Part shown: in pieces, positions 7,019 to 13,397 of the stretch
How the letters are laid out: every line of letters starts with the position of its first letter
Position numbering within the stretch: position 1 is the stretch's first letter
Source of the DNA: an uncultured Oscillospiraceae bacterium
GTDB lineage: Bacteria; Bacillota; Clostridia; Oscillospirales; Oscillospiraceae
Assembly (NCBI GenBank): GCA_910577805.1
Contig: CAJTOE010000060.1
Coordinates: forward strand, 1-13,397
Reading direction: 5' to 3'
DNA length: 13,397 nt
Notes under the pieces: model-generated
The model's database searches: none
What the model saw: the letters and a program-made list of their open reading frames with translations, nothing else
Told to the model about the DNA's origin: nothing
Program-made: the position numbers and the translations under genes

Positions 7019-9141
7019 GAGGCCACCACCTTCCGCGCCGCGCTGTCCGCACGGGGGGATGTGATATTGCCGATGGCTTGAATCTGTACGTCGTTGGTGA
7101 TCTCATTGAAGGACAGCACATACAGGCTGGGATAGAACTGGGCCAGCATACGGCTCAGGTACACGCGGATGATCTGGCTGGTCAGCACGATGGGCGTCTG
7201 GGACAGGTCGCTGAACTTCTTCATCTGATCGCCCAGCTGGCTTACAATGTGCTGCATCAGGTCGGGGCCCATTGCCAGATAAATGCCCTGCTCGTTCTTG
7301 GTGAGGGAGGCGATAATCCGCTTCTCCACCTCCGCGTCCAGGGTGACCACCCGCAGCTGCCCGTGCTCGCAGAAGCGGCGGGTGATGGTGCGGCTGAGGG
7401 CGGAGCGCACGTTCTCGGTGACCATATCCAGGTCCCGTGTAGCGGCGCTGGCGTCGGCGGCCACCCCTACGATGGTCGCCAGGTCCCGGATGGGCACGCC
7501 CTCCTTCAGGAGGTTGCGCAAAATCTTCTCGAAGCTGGCGTAGCTCAGGATATTGGGGAATACCTCCTCCACCAGCTCCGGGGCGCTCTTTTTCAGGTTT
7601 TCCACCAGCTGCATGGTCTCGGCACGGGTCAGCAGCTCGTAAGAGTGCCGCTTGATGACCTCGGACAGGTGGGTCTGCATGACGGACAGGGGGTCGATGA
7701 CCGTGTAGCCGTAAATCTCGGCCATCTCCTTGTTTTCCGGCAGAATCCACCGGGAGGGGATGCCGTAGGCCGGCTCCACCGTCTCGATGCCGTCGATCTC
7801 GCCCATGGGGTTGGTAGGCTCCAGGGCCAGGTAGTAATCCACCAAAATCTCGCCTCTGGCCACCTCTTCGCCCTTGATACGCACGATATACTGGTTGGTG
7901 CCCAGGGCGGAGGAGTCGTGCAGGCGGATGGAGGGAATGACAAAGCCCATATCCTGGGCGTACTGCCGCCGGAAAATGACGATACGGCTGATCAGCTTGC
8001 CGCCGGTACTCTCGTCCACCAGGGGAATCAGGCTGTAGCCGAACTCCATCTCAATGGGTTCGACATTCAACAGCGCATAGACGTTGTTGACATCCTTGTA
8101 GTAGTCGGACTCGCTTGGCGGGGCGGCCGCGGCCAGCTCGGCCTGGGCCTCCTCCTCCGACTGCTGCATCAGCTCCGCGGCCTCCTTCTGCTCCATGCGG
8201 TTAATCATGAGATAACCGGCCACGGACAGGCCCACGCCCACCAGGAGCAGAGGAACGGTCGGCGTACCGGGAATCAGGCCCATGAGGGCCAGCACCACGC
8301 CGGAGGTGAGGATTGCTTTGGGCTGGTTGGCGAACTGACCCACCACGTCGGCATTCAGGCTGCCGTCGGACACGGACCGGGTCACGATCATGCCGGTGGC
8401 GGTGGAGATCATCAGGGACGGGAGCTGGGACACCAGACCGTCACCGATGGTGGCGATGGAGTAGGTCTGGGCCACCGTGGCCAGGTCACCCACGCCATTG
8501 ATGGAGCCGATAATGATACCGCCAATCAGATTGACCGCCGTGATAATCAGCGACATGGTCGCGTCGCCCTTGACGATCTTGGTGGCGCCGTCCATAGCGC
8601 CGTAGAAGTCGGCCTCGCGCTGGATCTTGTCACGCCGTCTCCGGGCCTGCTGCTCGTCAATGAGTCCGGAGGACAGGTCCGCGTCAATGGCCATCTGCTT
8701 GCCGGGCATCGCGTCCAGGGTGAAGCGGGCGGCCACCTCGGCCACGCGCTCTGCGCCCTTGGTAATCACGATGAACTGCATCAGAACGATGATAATGAAA
8801 ATGATAATACCAAGTACGATATTACCTTGGGTAATCAGGTTGCCGAAGGTCTGAATCACCGGCGTACCGGGCGCGCCGCTGCCGCCGTTGAAGCCCAGGA
8901 TGGCCCGCGTGGTGGACACGTTCAGGCCCAGGCGGAACAGCGTGGTAATCAGCAGCAGGGATGGGAAAATCGAAAACTCCAGCGCATCCGCGATGGTCAT
9001 GGTGATCAGCAGAATCACGATAGACAGAGAGATGTTTGTAATGATCAGAATATCCAGGAGTGCCTCCGGCAGGGGAATGACCAGGAACAGAACGATGACC
9101 ACTACCATAAGCGCTATGCTGTTTTGAAAAATACGCCGCAT
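7015..9141 (-). CDS. flhA: FlhA flagellar export gate protein
   Basis: This is a 708-residue protein of the flagellar type III secretion gate. FlhA is the largest gate subunit, energising export and docking substrate-chaperone complexes. Residues 1 to about 315 contain the expected set of about eight membrane segments, starting with a very hydrophobic run at 9-24. The signature FHIPEP-family loop is at about 138-156 (AARFTLDAMPGKQMAIDADL). The linker at about 318-345 is rich in Glu, Gln and Ala (EEEAQAELAAAAPP), which accounts for much of the extra length compared with the roughly 680 residues of Bacillus. Residues about 346-708 are the cytoplasmic domain, with RWILPENKEMAEIYGYTVIDP and the conserved SYASFEKILRNLLKEGVPIRDLATI region. 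The start is ATG 9139-9141 with AAAGGAT upstream, 27 nt after flhB. The stop overlaps the fliA start. Confidence 0.97.
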   Translation of the reverse strand: MRRIFQNSIALMVVVIVLFLVIPLPEALLDILIITNISLSIVILLITMTIADALEFSIFPSLLLITTLFRLGLNVSTTRAILGFNGGSGAPGTPVIQTFGNLITQGNIVLGIIIFIIIVLMQFIVITKGAERVAEVAARFTLDAMPGKQMAIDADLSSGLIDEQQARRRRDKIQREADFYGAMDGATKIVKGDATMSLIITAVNLIGGIIIGSINGVGDLATVAQTYSIATIGDGLVSQLPSLMISTATGMIVTRSVSDGSLNADVVGQFANQPKAILTSGVVLALMGLIPGTPTVPLLLVGVGLSVAGYLMINRMEQKEAAELMQQSEEEAQAELAAAAPPSESDYYKDVNNVYALLNVEPIEMEFGYSLIPLVDESTGGKLISRIVIFRRQYAQDMGFVIPSIRLHDSSALGTNQYIVRIKGEEVARGEILVDYYLALEPTNPMGEIDGIETVEPAYGIPSRWILPENKEMAEIYGYTVIDPLSVMQTHLSEVIKRHSYELLTRAETMQLVENLKKSAPELVEEVFPNILSYASFEKILRNLLKEGVPIRDLATIVGVAADASAATRDLDMVTENVRSALSRTITRRFCEHGQLRVVTLDAEVEKRIIASLTKNEQGIYLAMGPDLMQHIVSQLGDQMKKFSDLSQTPIVLTSQIIRVYLSRMLAQFYPSLYVLSFNEITNDVQIQAIGNITSPRADSAARKVVAS

Positions 9142-9168
9142 GGTGTCATCCTTTCCTTCAAGTTTGGC

Positions 9169-10251
9169 TTACAGCGGTTGGCTCTCCGGGACCGACTTTT
9201 TTTCCAGCTTCAAGATGTAGACCAGCACCTCGGCCACCGGGCCGTACAGGTCCGGCGGAATCTCCCAGTTAATCTCCGCCTGGGCGTAGAGGGCGCGGGC
9301 CAGGGGAACGTTCTCCATCACGGCCACATGGTTCTCCTCCGCCACCTTCACGATACGAAGGGCCAGCTCATCCATGCCCTTGGCAAGCACGATGGGGGCG
9401 TTGTCCTCCTCCGGGTGGTAGCGCAGGGCCACAGCGTAGTGGGTGGGGTTACGGATCACCACGTCCGCATCCGGTACCTGCTGCATCATGCGGGACATGG
9501 CCATTTTCCGCTGGGTCTCCTTGATCTTGCTCTTGATCTTCGGGTCGCCTTCCATCTGCTTATACTCTTCTTTGATCTCCTCCTTGGACATTTTCAGTGA
9601 GCGCTCATACTCCCACCACTGATAGAGGTAGTCGAAGAAGGCCAGCACCAAAAAAGCCAGGGCAATTTGCAGAATCAGATTGAACGCGTCCTGGAATAGT
9701 ATTTGCACCGTTTGCGAAAGCTCCATATCCAAAAATTGTGCAAAGCTCCTGACCATACCTTTGAAGTACAGGAAAATGATAAAGAGCAGAATGCCGATTT
9801 TCAGGATATTTTTAAAGGCTTCCACCAGACTGCGCAGAGAAAACAGCCGTTTCAGGCCCTGGAGGGGGTTGAGCTTGCTGAACTTGGGCTTGATCAGCTC
9901 CGAGGTCACCAGCAGCTTGGTCTGATAGAAGGTGATAGATACCGCCAGCAGGATGGAAACTCCCGCCAGAGGGCCGACACAAAATGCCACCGTCTTCAGG
10001 CCCCGCATCACGATCTGGGGCAGAGCGTCTTCCAAAAAATCCTGCTCCGTCAGCATAATCAGGTCCAGGCAGTAGTAGAAGAAGCTGCCAAGCTGGCCCA
10101 CGATAAAGTCCGACATCGTCCACAGCAGCAGTGCGGCGGAAAACAGGGTCGCAACCGGCACTGCGTCCCGGCTCATGAGAACATTACCTTTTTTGCGTTC
10201 GTCTCTTCGCCGTTTTGGTGTCGCTTTTTCAGTCTTGGACTCTCCGGGCAT
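9169..10251 (-). CDS. flhB: FlhB export gate protein and substrate-specificity switch
   Basis: This 360-residue FlhB controls the change from rod/hook to filament export. The charged N-terminus (MPGESKTEKATPKRRRDERKKGNV) is typical and supports the start. Four hydrophobic segments occupy about 31-60, 88-110, 152-168 and 187-208. The cytoplasmic region carries the autocleavage motif N268-P269-T270-H271 (VIRNPTHYAVALRY), where the chain is cut between Asn and Pro, followed by APIVLAKGMDELALRI and ENVPLARALY. The motif is intact, so normal switching is expected. A G-rich run (AAAGGGGGG) precedes the ATG. It lies 32 nt after fliR and 27 nt before flhA. Confidence 0.97.
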   Translation of the reverse strand: MPGESKTEKATPKRRRDERKKGNVLMSRDAVPVATLFSAALLLWTMSDFIVGQLGSFFYYCLDLIMLTEQDFLEDALPQIVMRGLKTVAFCVGPLAGVSILLAVSITFYQTKLLVTSELIKPKFSKLNPLQGLKRLFSLRSLVEAFKNILKIGILLFIIFLYFKGMVRSFAQFLDMELSQTVQILFQDAFNLILQIALAFLVLAFFDYLYQWWEYERSLKMSKEEIKEEYKQMEGDPKIKSKIKETQRKMAMSRMMQQVPDADVVIRNPTHYAVALRYHPEEDNAPIVLAKGMDELALRIVKVAEENHVAVMENVPLARALYAQAEINWEIPPDLYGPVAEVLVYILKLEKKSVPESQPL

Positions 10252-10283
10252 TGGCTCGTTCCCCCCTTTGCCCTATCGAAACG

Positions 10284-11051
10284 TCAGCCGGACATGGCAA
10301 GCAGCCGCTGCAATTCCAGCAGCATCTGCTTCTCTGCCGCCAGCAGAAATTCGCTCATAGGCGCCATCAGCACCAGCAGCAGAAGTAATCCCACGATCAC
10401 CTTCAGCTCGATATTGATGGCGAACACGTTGATTTGGGGGATGACCTTCATCAAAATCCCCATACCGATCTGGCCCAGCACCTCTGCCATCAGGATGGGC
10501 ATACACAGCTTAACGCCCAGCAGGCTGCACGCTGCGAAAAGCTCCACCATCACGCTGGCCAGGTTCGGACTCAGGCTGACCGCCCCGTAGGGCACCAGCT
10601 CACCGGACGTAATGAGGATACGAAACAGGGTGTGGTGTCCGTTGGCGGTGAAAAACAACAGGATCATCAGGGCATTCAGGATGTGCGCCGTCACCGTGAT
10701 GGAACTCTGGGAGCCGGGGTCGTAGGTCGCGCCCATGGACATACCCATCTGCACGTCGATCATGTCGCCGGCCAGCAGGGGGATATAGAGGAAAATATTC
10801 ACCACCAGTCCCAGCAGGTAGCCCAGCACGAACTCCAGCAGCAGCCGGATAAAGAATTCCAGCAGCGTGTCCGGCACCGCCACGCCGCCGCCCCCCTGAA
10901 AGCTGAATACCGTCACCGCAAAGACCATCACCATCCCCGCCTGGACCACTCCGGGCACGCCCCGGCGGCCAATCAGGGGGTTCAGGACCACAAAGCCGGT
11001 CATCCGCATCAGGATCAGCAGAAAGAGGGTCAGCGCTTCCCAATCCAGCAT
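10284..11051 (-). CDS. fliR: FliR flagellar export gate protein
   Basis: This 255-residue, strongly hydrophobic protein has about six membrane segments and the expected FliR length. Recognisable family features include R16-MTGFVVLNPLIGRRGVPG near the N-terminus, LAGDMIDVQMGMSMGATYDP in the middle, and PQINVFAINIELKVIVGLL near the C-terminus. FliR joins FliP and FliQ in the helical core of the export gate inside the basal body. The start ATG 11049-11051 has GGGAGG upstream; the gap to fliQ is 16 nt. No separate flhB fusion is present; in some Clostridia fliR and flhB are fused, but here they are two genes 32 nt apart. Confidence 0.96.
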   Translation of the reverse strand: MLDWEALTLFLLILMRMTGFVVLNPLIGRRGVPGVVQAGMVMVFAVTVFSFQGGGGVAVPDTLLEFFIRLLLEFVLGYLLGLVVNIFLYIPLLAGDMIDVQMGMSMGATYDPGSQSSITVTAHILNALMILLFFTANGHHTLFRILITSGELVPYGAVSLSPNLASVMVELFAACSLLGVKLCMPILMAEVLGQIGMGILMKVIPQINVFAINIELKVIVGLLLLLVLMAPMSEFLLAAEKQMLLELQRLLAMSG

Positions 11052-11067
11052 GGCGTCGCCTCCCAGC

Positions 11068-11328
11068 TCAGCTGCGGATCAGGGTGTACAGCGTCTCGGT
11101 GTACTCGATCAGCTTATCCATCATCCAGCCGCCGTTCAGCAGCAGGATGGTCACCACCACCGTCAGCTTGAACACAAAGGAGAGCGTCTGCTCATGGATT
11201 TGGGTCACAGCCTGAAAAATTGACAGCAGGATGCCCACGAACATACTGAGCAGAAGCATTGGCGCCGCGATCTGGATCACGACCCACATCCCCTCCTGCA
11301 TCATATCGGTAATTACAGCAGTATTCAT
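11068..11328 (-). CDS. fliQ: FliQ flagellar export gate protein
   Basis: This 86-residue protein has two membrane helices (about 15-42 and 50-75), the usual FliQ size. Family sequence includes IAAPMLLLSMFVGILLSIFQAVTQIHEQTL followed by a second hydrophobic helix, with Lys (FKL) between them. The frame opens at a GTG five codons earlier (11343), which would overlap the fliP stop. I prefer ATG 11326-11328, because AAAGGAG lies 5 nt upstream and MNTAVITDMMQEG matches a normal FliQ N-terminus. The ribosome binding site abuts the fliP stop codon, so translation is probably coupled. Confidence 0.94.
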   Translation of the reverse strand: MNTAVITDMMQEGMWVVIQIAAPMLLLSMFVGILLSIFQAVTQIHEQTLSFVFKLTVVVTILLLNGGWMMDKLIEYTETLYTLIRS

Positions 11329-11333
11329 CGGGG

Positions 11334-11340
11334 CTCCTTT
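11334..11340 (-). promoter_or_regulatory. Ribosome binding site that decides the fliQ start
   Basis: AAAGGAG on the minus strand starts on the last base of the fliP TGA and ends 5 nt before the ATG at 11326-11328. It argues against the upstream GTG start at 11343. Confidence 0.8.
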
Positions 11341-12014
11341 CACTTAATGCTCTGCACCAGGGACGTAAAGACCAGCTCCCACCCGTTGAGCATGATGAAG
11401 AACAACAGCTTGAACGGAGTGGAAATCATAGCCGGGGGCAGCATGATCATACCCATGGACATCAGCGTGGAGGAGACCACCACGTCGATGAGCATAAAGG
11501 GCAGATAGATGAAGAACCCGATCATAAAGGCCTGCTTGAGTTCACTGGTAATAAAGGCGGGCAATATCACCCGCAGGGGCAGCTGGGTCTTCAGGTCCAG
11601 GTTGTCATAATCCGCCGGTTCGGGCACCTGCGCCATGGCACAGTAGATGCCAATCGTACTGGGGTCCGCATTGTTCGCCATAAATGACTTCAGCGGCACC
11701 TGGGCGGTATCCAGGAATTCTTCCATCCCGATCTCGCCTTCGGTATAGGGGACGTAGGCCTCGGTGTATATCCGCGAAAGGGTGGGACTCATGACGAAAA
11801 ATGTCAGGATCAGCGCCATACCGACCAGGACCATATTGGGCGGGGTCTGCTGGGTACCCATGGCGGTGCGCAGGAAGGACAGAGAAATGATAAACCGCGT
11901 AAAGCAGGTCATCATGATCACCATGGAGGGCAGTATGGACAACAAGCCCATAAACAGTATGATCTCCAGGCTCTGTACCTGATCCCCGTTTACATTGATA
12001 ATCGCGTCCGCCAA
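11340..12014 (-). CDS. fliP: FliP flagellar export gate protein (TTG start)
   Basis: This 224-residue gate-core membrane protein aligns along its length with the short Bacillus-type FliP, lacking the long cleavable leader of some Gram-negative FliP. Hydrophobic segments lie at about 16-32, 54-75, 160-180 and 185-215, with an extracytoplasmic region at about 76-150. Family motifs include MVIMMTCFTRFIISLSFLRTAMGTQQTPPN, LPAFITSELKQAFMIGFFIYLPFMLIDVVVSS and MGMIMLPPAMISTPFKLLFF. The start codon is TTG (12012-12014); no ATG or GTG nearby would keep the first helix. A GGAGG sits 7 nt upstream, which supports TTG. It lies 14 nt after fliO. Confidence 0.95.
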   Translation of the reverse strand: MADAIINVNGDQVQSLEIILFMGLLSILPSMVIMMTCFTRFIISLSFLRTAMGTQQTPPNMVLVGMALILTFFVMSPTLSRIYTEAYVPYTEGEIGMEEFLDTAQVPLKSFMANNADPSTIGIYCAMAQVPEPADYDNLDLKTQLPLRVILPAFITSELKQAFMIGFFIYLPFMLIDVVVSSTLMSMGMIMLPPAMISTPFKLLFFIMLNGWELVFTSLVQSIK

Positions 12015-12020
12015 GCTGTT

Positions 12021-12028
12021 CCCTCCCC
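12021..12028 (-). promoter_or_regulatory. Strong ribosome binding site for the TTG start of fliP
   Basis: GGGGAGGG on the minus strand contains a GGAGG core (12022-12026) 7 nt before the TTG at 12012-12014. A strong site at ideal spacing may offset the weak start codon. Confidence 0.75.
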
Positions 12029-12400
12029 TCAGTCCTTCTTTTTGTCTGCCATTTTCTGGAACAGCTGCTGAAATCCGTCACCCAGCTTGGGTTTGAAGCC
12101 CTTCTCCGGGCCGGAGGCCTGCTCCCACGCCGCCCCCTCCTCCGGGGGAAGCTCCGCCAGCAGGCTCACCCCCGAAGGGGCTGCGCCCACCAGAAAATAC
12201 CGTTTTCCCGCCCGTACCATCAGTACGGACTGGTCCCGGCCCACGTTGATCCGGTCCAGGACCCGCAGGTTCTGGCCGCCCAGGCCGGGCAGCGTACCCA
12301 GACCCTGTCCGGCCCAGCGCGTAAAATAGTACGAGCCTGCCAGAATCCCGGCCAGGACGGCCAGGATTCCTACCAGTGACAGCAGGTCCTTTGGCTGCAT
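12029..12400 (-). CDS. fliO: FliO/FliZ flagellar biosynthesis protein
   Basis: This 123-residue small membrane protein has one N-terminal hydrophobic helix (about 8-26), then the conserved FliO/FliZ segment (NLRVLDRINVGRDQSVLMVRAGKRYFLVGAAPSGVSLLAEL, about 44-84). A hydrophilic cytoplasmic tail ends in KKKD. FliO helps assemble or stabilise the FliP-FliR core and is itself poorly conserved, so position is important support: it lies between cheY and fliP exactly as in the Firmicutes fla/che operon, where it is often called fliZ. The start ATG 12398-12400 is 3 nt after the cheY stop, and its SD-like GGGAGAG lies inside the cheY end. Unlike Bacillus FliZ it has no long periplasmic N-terminal region. 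Confidence 0.9.
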   Translation of the reverse strand: MQPKDLLSLVGILAVLAGILAGSYYFTRWAGQGLGTLPGLGGQNLRVLDRINVGRDQSVLMVRAGKRYFLVGAAPSGVSLLAELPPEEGAAWEQASGPEKGFKPKLGDGFQQLFQKMADKKKD

Positions 12401-12403
12401 TGG

Positions 12404-12769
12404 TTAAGGCTCTCCCACGATGGAGGTCACCGTCTTCAGCACACGCTCAGGCTTGAAGGGCTTTACGATAAAATCCTTCGCGCCGGAACGGATCGCGTCG
12501 ATAACCATCGTCTCCTGGCCCATGGCGGAGCACATCACCACATTGGCGTTGGCGTCGAAGCCACGGATAGCCTTCAGGGCCTCCAGGCCGTCCATGTTGG
12601 GCATGGTGATGTCCATCAGCACCAGGTCGGGCTTCAGCTCCTTGTACTTCTCAAAAGCGTCCGCACCGTCCACTGCCTCGTGCAGGTCGGTGTAGCCGGC
12701 CTTGCTCAGGGCGTCCTTAATCACTTTGCGCATGAAAGCAGCGTCGTCAACCATCATAATCTTAGCCAT
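12404..12769 (-). CDS. cheY: CheY chemotaxis response regulator
   Basis: This 121-residue single-domain receiver is the normal CheY length. The acidic pair is D8-D9 (MMVDDAAF), the phosphoacceptor is D53 (LVLMDITMPNMDG), the switch residue is S81 (MCSAMGQ) and the conserved lysine is K103 (IVKPF). The sequence is close to Thermotoga/Bacillus-type CheY. CheY-P binds the flagellar switch; in Bacillus it favours counterclockwise rotation. The frame is open back to a TTG at 12790, but ATG 12767-12769 gives the family N-terminus, with AAGGA about 10 nt upstream. It lies 32 nt after fliN/Y, in an AT-rich gap, and 3 nt before fliO. Confidence 0.96.
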   Translation of the reverse strand: MAKIMMVDDAAFMRKVIKDALSKAGYTDLHEAVDGADAFEKYKELKPDLVLMDITMPNMDGLEALKAIRGFDANANVVMCSAMGQETMVIDAIRSGAKDFIVKPFKPERVLKTVTSIVGEP

Positions 12770-12801
12770 GATTATTCCATCCTTTTCCAAAAAATTTTTA
12801 T

Positions 12802-13397
12802 TTAAAATTGTGTCAGCTCGTTGATATCAGGCTTTTGCAGGATCTCCGTGATGCGGATGCCGAAGTTATCTTCAATGACCACCACATCGCCCCTGGCGAC
12901 ACACTGTCCATTGACGAACAGGTCCACCTGATCGCCGGCCAGCTTATCCAGCACCACCAGGGAGCCTTTGGAGAAGGACAGAATATCCTGTACCTTCCGG
13001 CGTGTCCGGCCGATCTCCACCGAAACCTCCAGGGGGACCGACATGATCAGGTCCAGATTGGAGCGCTGTTCCTCGTTCAGCTTGCTTTCCGGAATCAGCT
13101 CCTGCATCTTGGCCGGCTTTGCGTCGATCACCTTAGGCTCAGGCTGCGGCGGATACATCGGATAAGGCGGATAGGGGTAGGGGTACTGCCCATAGGGAGG
13201 GTAGCCGGGATAGGGCATCTGTCCGCCGGACGCCTCTCCCATCGGAGGCATCTGCGGCATGGGCGGCATCTGCGGAGGAGCCGCCGGTGCCGGTGCGGCC
13301 GGCGCAGGGGCCGGTGCGGCCGGCGCAGGGGCCGGAGCCGGTGCGGGAGCAGGCGCGGCGGGTACACCGCCTGCCATCATCCGTTCGATCTCCTCCT
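12802..13397 (-). CDS. fliN: Flagellar motor switch protein FliN/FliY, 5' end outside the window
   Basis: The frame is open to the right edge, so the gene is partial at its 5' end. The last roughly 85 residues are a clear SpoA/FliN domain (LDLIMSVPLEVSVEIGRTRRKVQDILSF, LDKLAGDQVDLFVNGQCVARGDVVVIEDNFGIRITEI), which forms part of the C-ring. Before it comes a roughly 90-residue linker: Ala/Pro alternation, then Met/Pro, then a Pro/Tyr-rich stretch (PYPGYPPYGQYPYPYPPYPM). The most upstream residues visible are EEIERMMAGG, which resemble the LSQEEIDALL motif at the N-terminus of FliN and FliY. If so, this is near the true N-terminus and the protein is a FliN with a long arm and no CheC-like domain. 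If a CheC-like domain precedes it, it is FliY. An AGGAGG at the edge, 11 nt before ATG 13380, leaves an internal start possible. Confidence 0.9.
   Translation of the reverse strand, partial: EEIERMMAGGVPAAPAPAPAPAPAPAAPAPAPAAPAPAAPPQMPPMPQMPPMGEASGGQMPYPGYPPYGQYPYPYPPYPMYPPQPEPKVIDAKPAKMQELIPESKLNEEQRSNLDLIMSVPLEVSVEIGRTRRKVQDILSFSKGSLVVLDKLAGDQVDLFVNGQCVARGDVVVIEDNFGIRITEILQKPDINELTQF
13289..13330. repeat. Two exact 21-bp tandem copies encoding the Ala/Pro arm
   Basis: Positions 13289-13309 and 13310-13330 are identical 21-bp units (seven codons each, Ala/Pro only), followed by a degenerate partial unit. The length is a multiple of three, so copy-number change would lengthen or shorten the FliN/Y linker without breaking the frame. 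Confidence 0.85.

Noticed and set aside
7078..9600. 840-codon open frame on the plus strand across flhA and the end of flhB
   Set aside because: It is antisense to two certain genes. Its translation is rich in His, Gln, Gly and Leu with no recognisable motif, as expected when a GC-rich gene is read on the opposite strand.
12785..12809. AT-rich hairpin in the gap between fliN/Y and cheY as a terminator or attenuator
   Set aside because: The stem (12793-12798 with 12804-12809) is only six A-T pairs, too weak for termination, and I found no good -35/-10 pair for an internal promoter.
1..13397. Mobile element, CRISPR array, tRNA or rRNA
   Set aside because: I saw no transposase or integrase motifs, no regularly spaced repeats, and no tRNA or rRNA signature; the genes are contiguous core flagellar genes.

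Overview
The window is GC-rich DNA from a motile bacterium. It is dominated by one long minus-strand flagellar and chemotaxis operon running from the right edge down to about position 1283, where it meets two plus-strand cell-envelope genes at a shared terminator. The order fliN/Y-cheY-fliO-fliP-fliQ-fliR-flhB-flhA-...-fliA-...-cheC-cheD is the classical Firmicutes fla/che order. Together with CheC/CheD/CheV chemotaxis, a FliP of the short Gram-positive type and a Gram-positive style lipoprotein, it points to a GC-rich member of the Clostridia. An Oscillospiraceae-type gut bacterium (Oscillibacter, Intestinimonas or Flavonifractor-like) is my best guess, but this is inference and not read from a marker gene.

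Layout from left to right. Positions 1-311 (+) hold the C-terminal end of a protein cut by the window edge: a Pro/Ala/Glu-rich linker and a small domain of FtsA/PilM-associated appearance. Positions 337-1233 (+) encode a two-domain lipoprotein with a poly-serine tail. Positions 1241-1278 are a perfect 18-bp-stem bidirectional terminator. All later genes are on the minus strand, listed here in transcription order (right to left): fliN/fliY (partial), cheY, fliO, fliP, fliQ, fliR, flhB, flhA, fliA (sigma-28), flgF, flgG, cheC, cheD, cheV and an EAL-HDOD protein. Gaps are 0-40 nt, with 4-nt (flhA/fliA) and 1-nt (fliA/flgF) overlaps, so one polycistronic unit with its promoter beyond the right edge is likely.

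How they work together: FliN/Y is a switch (C-ring) component. FliO/P/Q/R, FlhB and FlhA form the membrane export gate. FliA transcribes late flagellar genes. FlgF and FlgG build the rod. CheY, CheC, CheD and CheV carry and adapt the chemotaxis signal to the switch. The last gene, a degenerate EAL-HDOD protein, is probably a regulatory add-on.

I see no CRISPR array, tRNA, rRNA, insertion sequence or integrase. No stretch over 300 bases lacks a gene. The window is mostly an ordinary flagellar operon. The points worth a second look are the missing flhF-flhG-cheB-cheA-cheW block, the Asn-to-Ser change in the first CheC phosphatase site, the catalytically degenerate EAL-HDOD protein, an acidic insertion in FlgG, and the Pro/Tyr-rich arm of FliN/Y.
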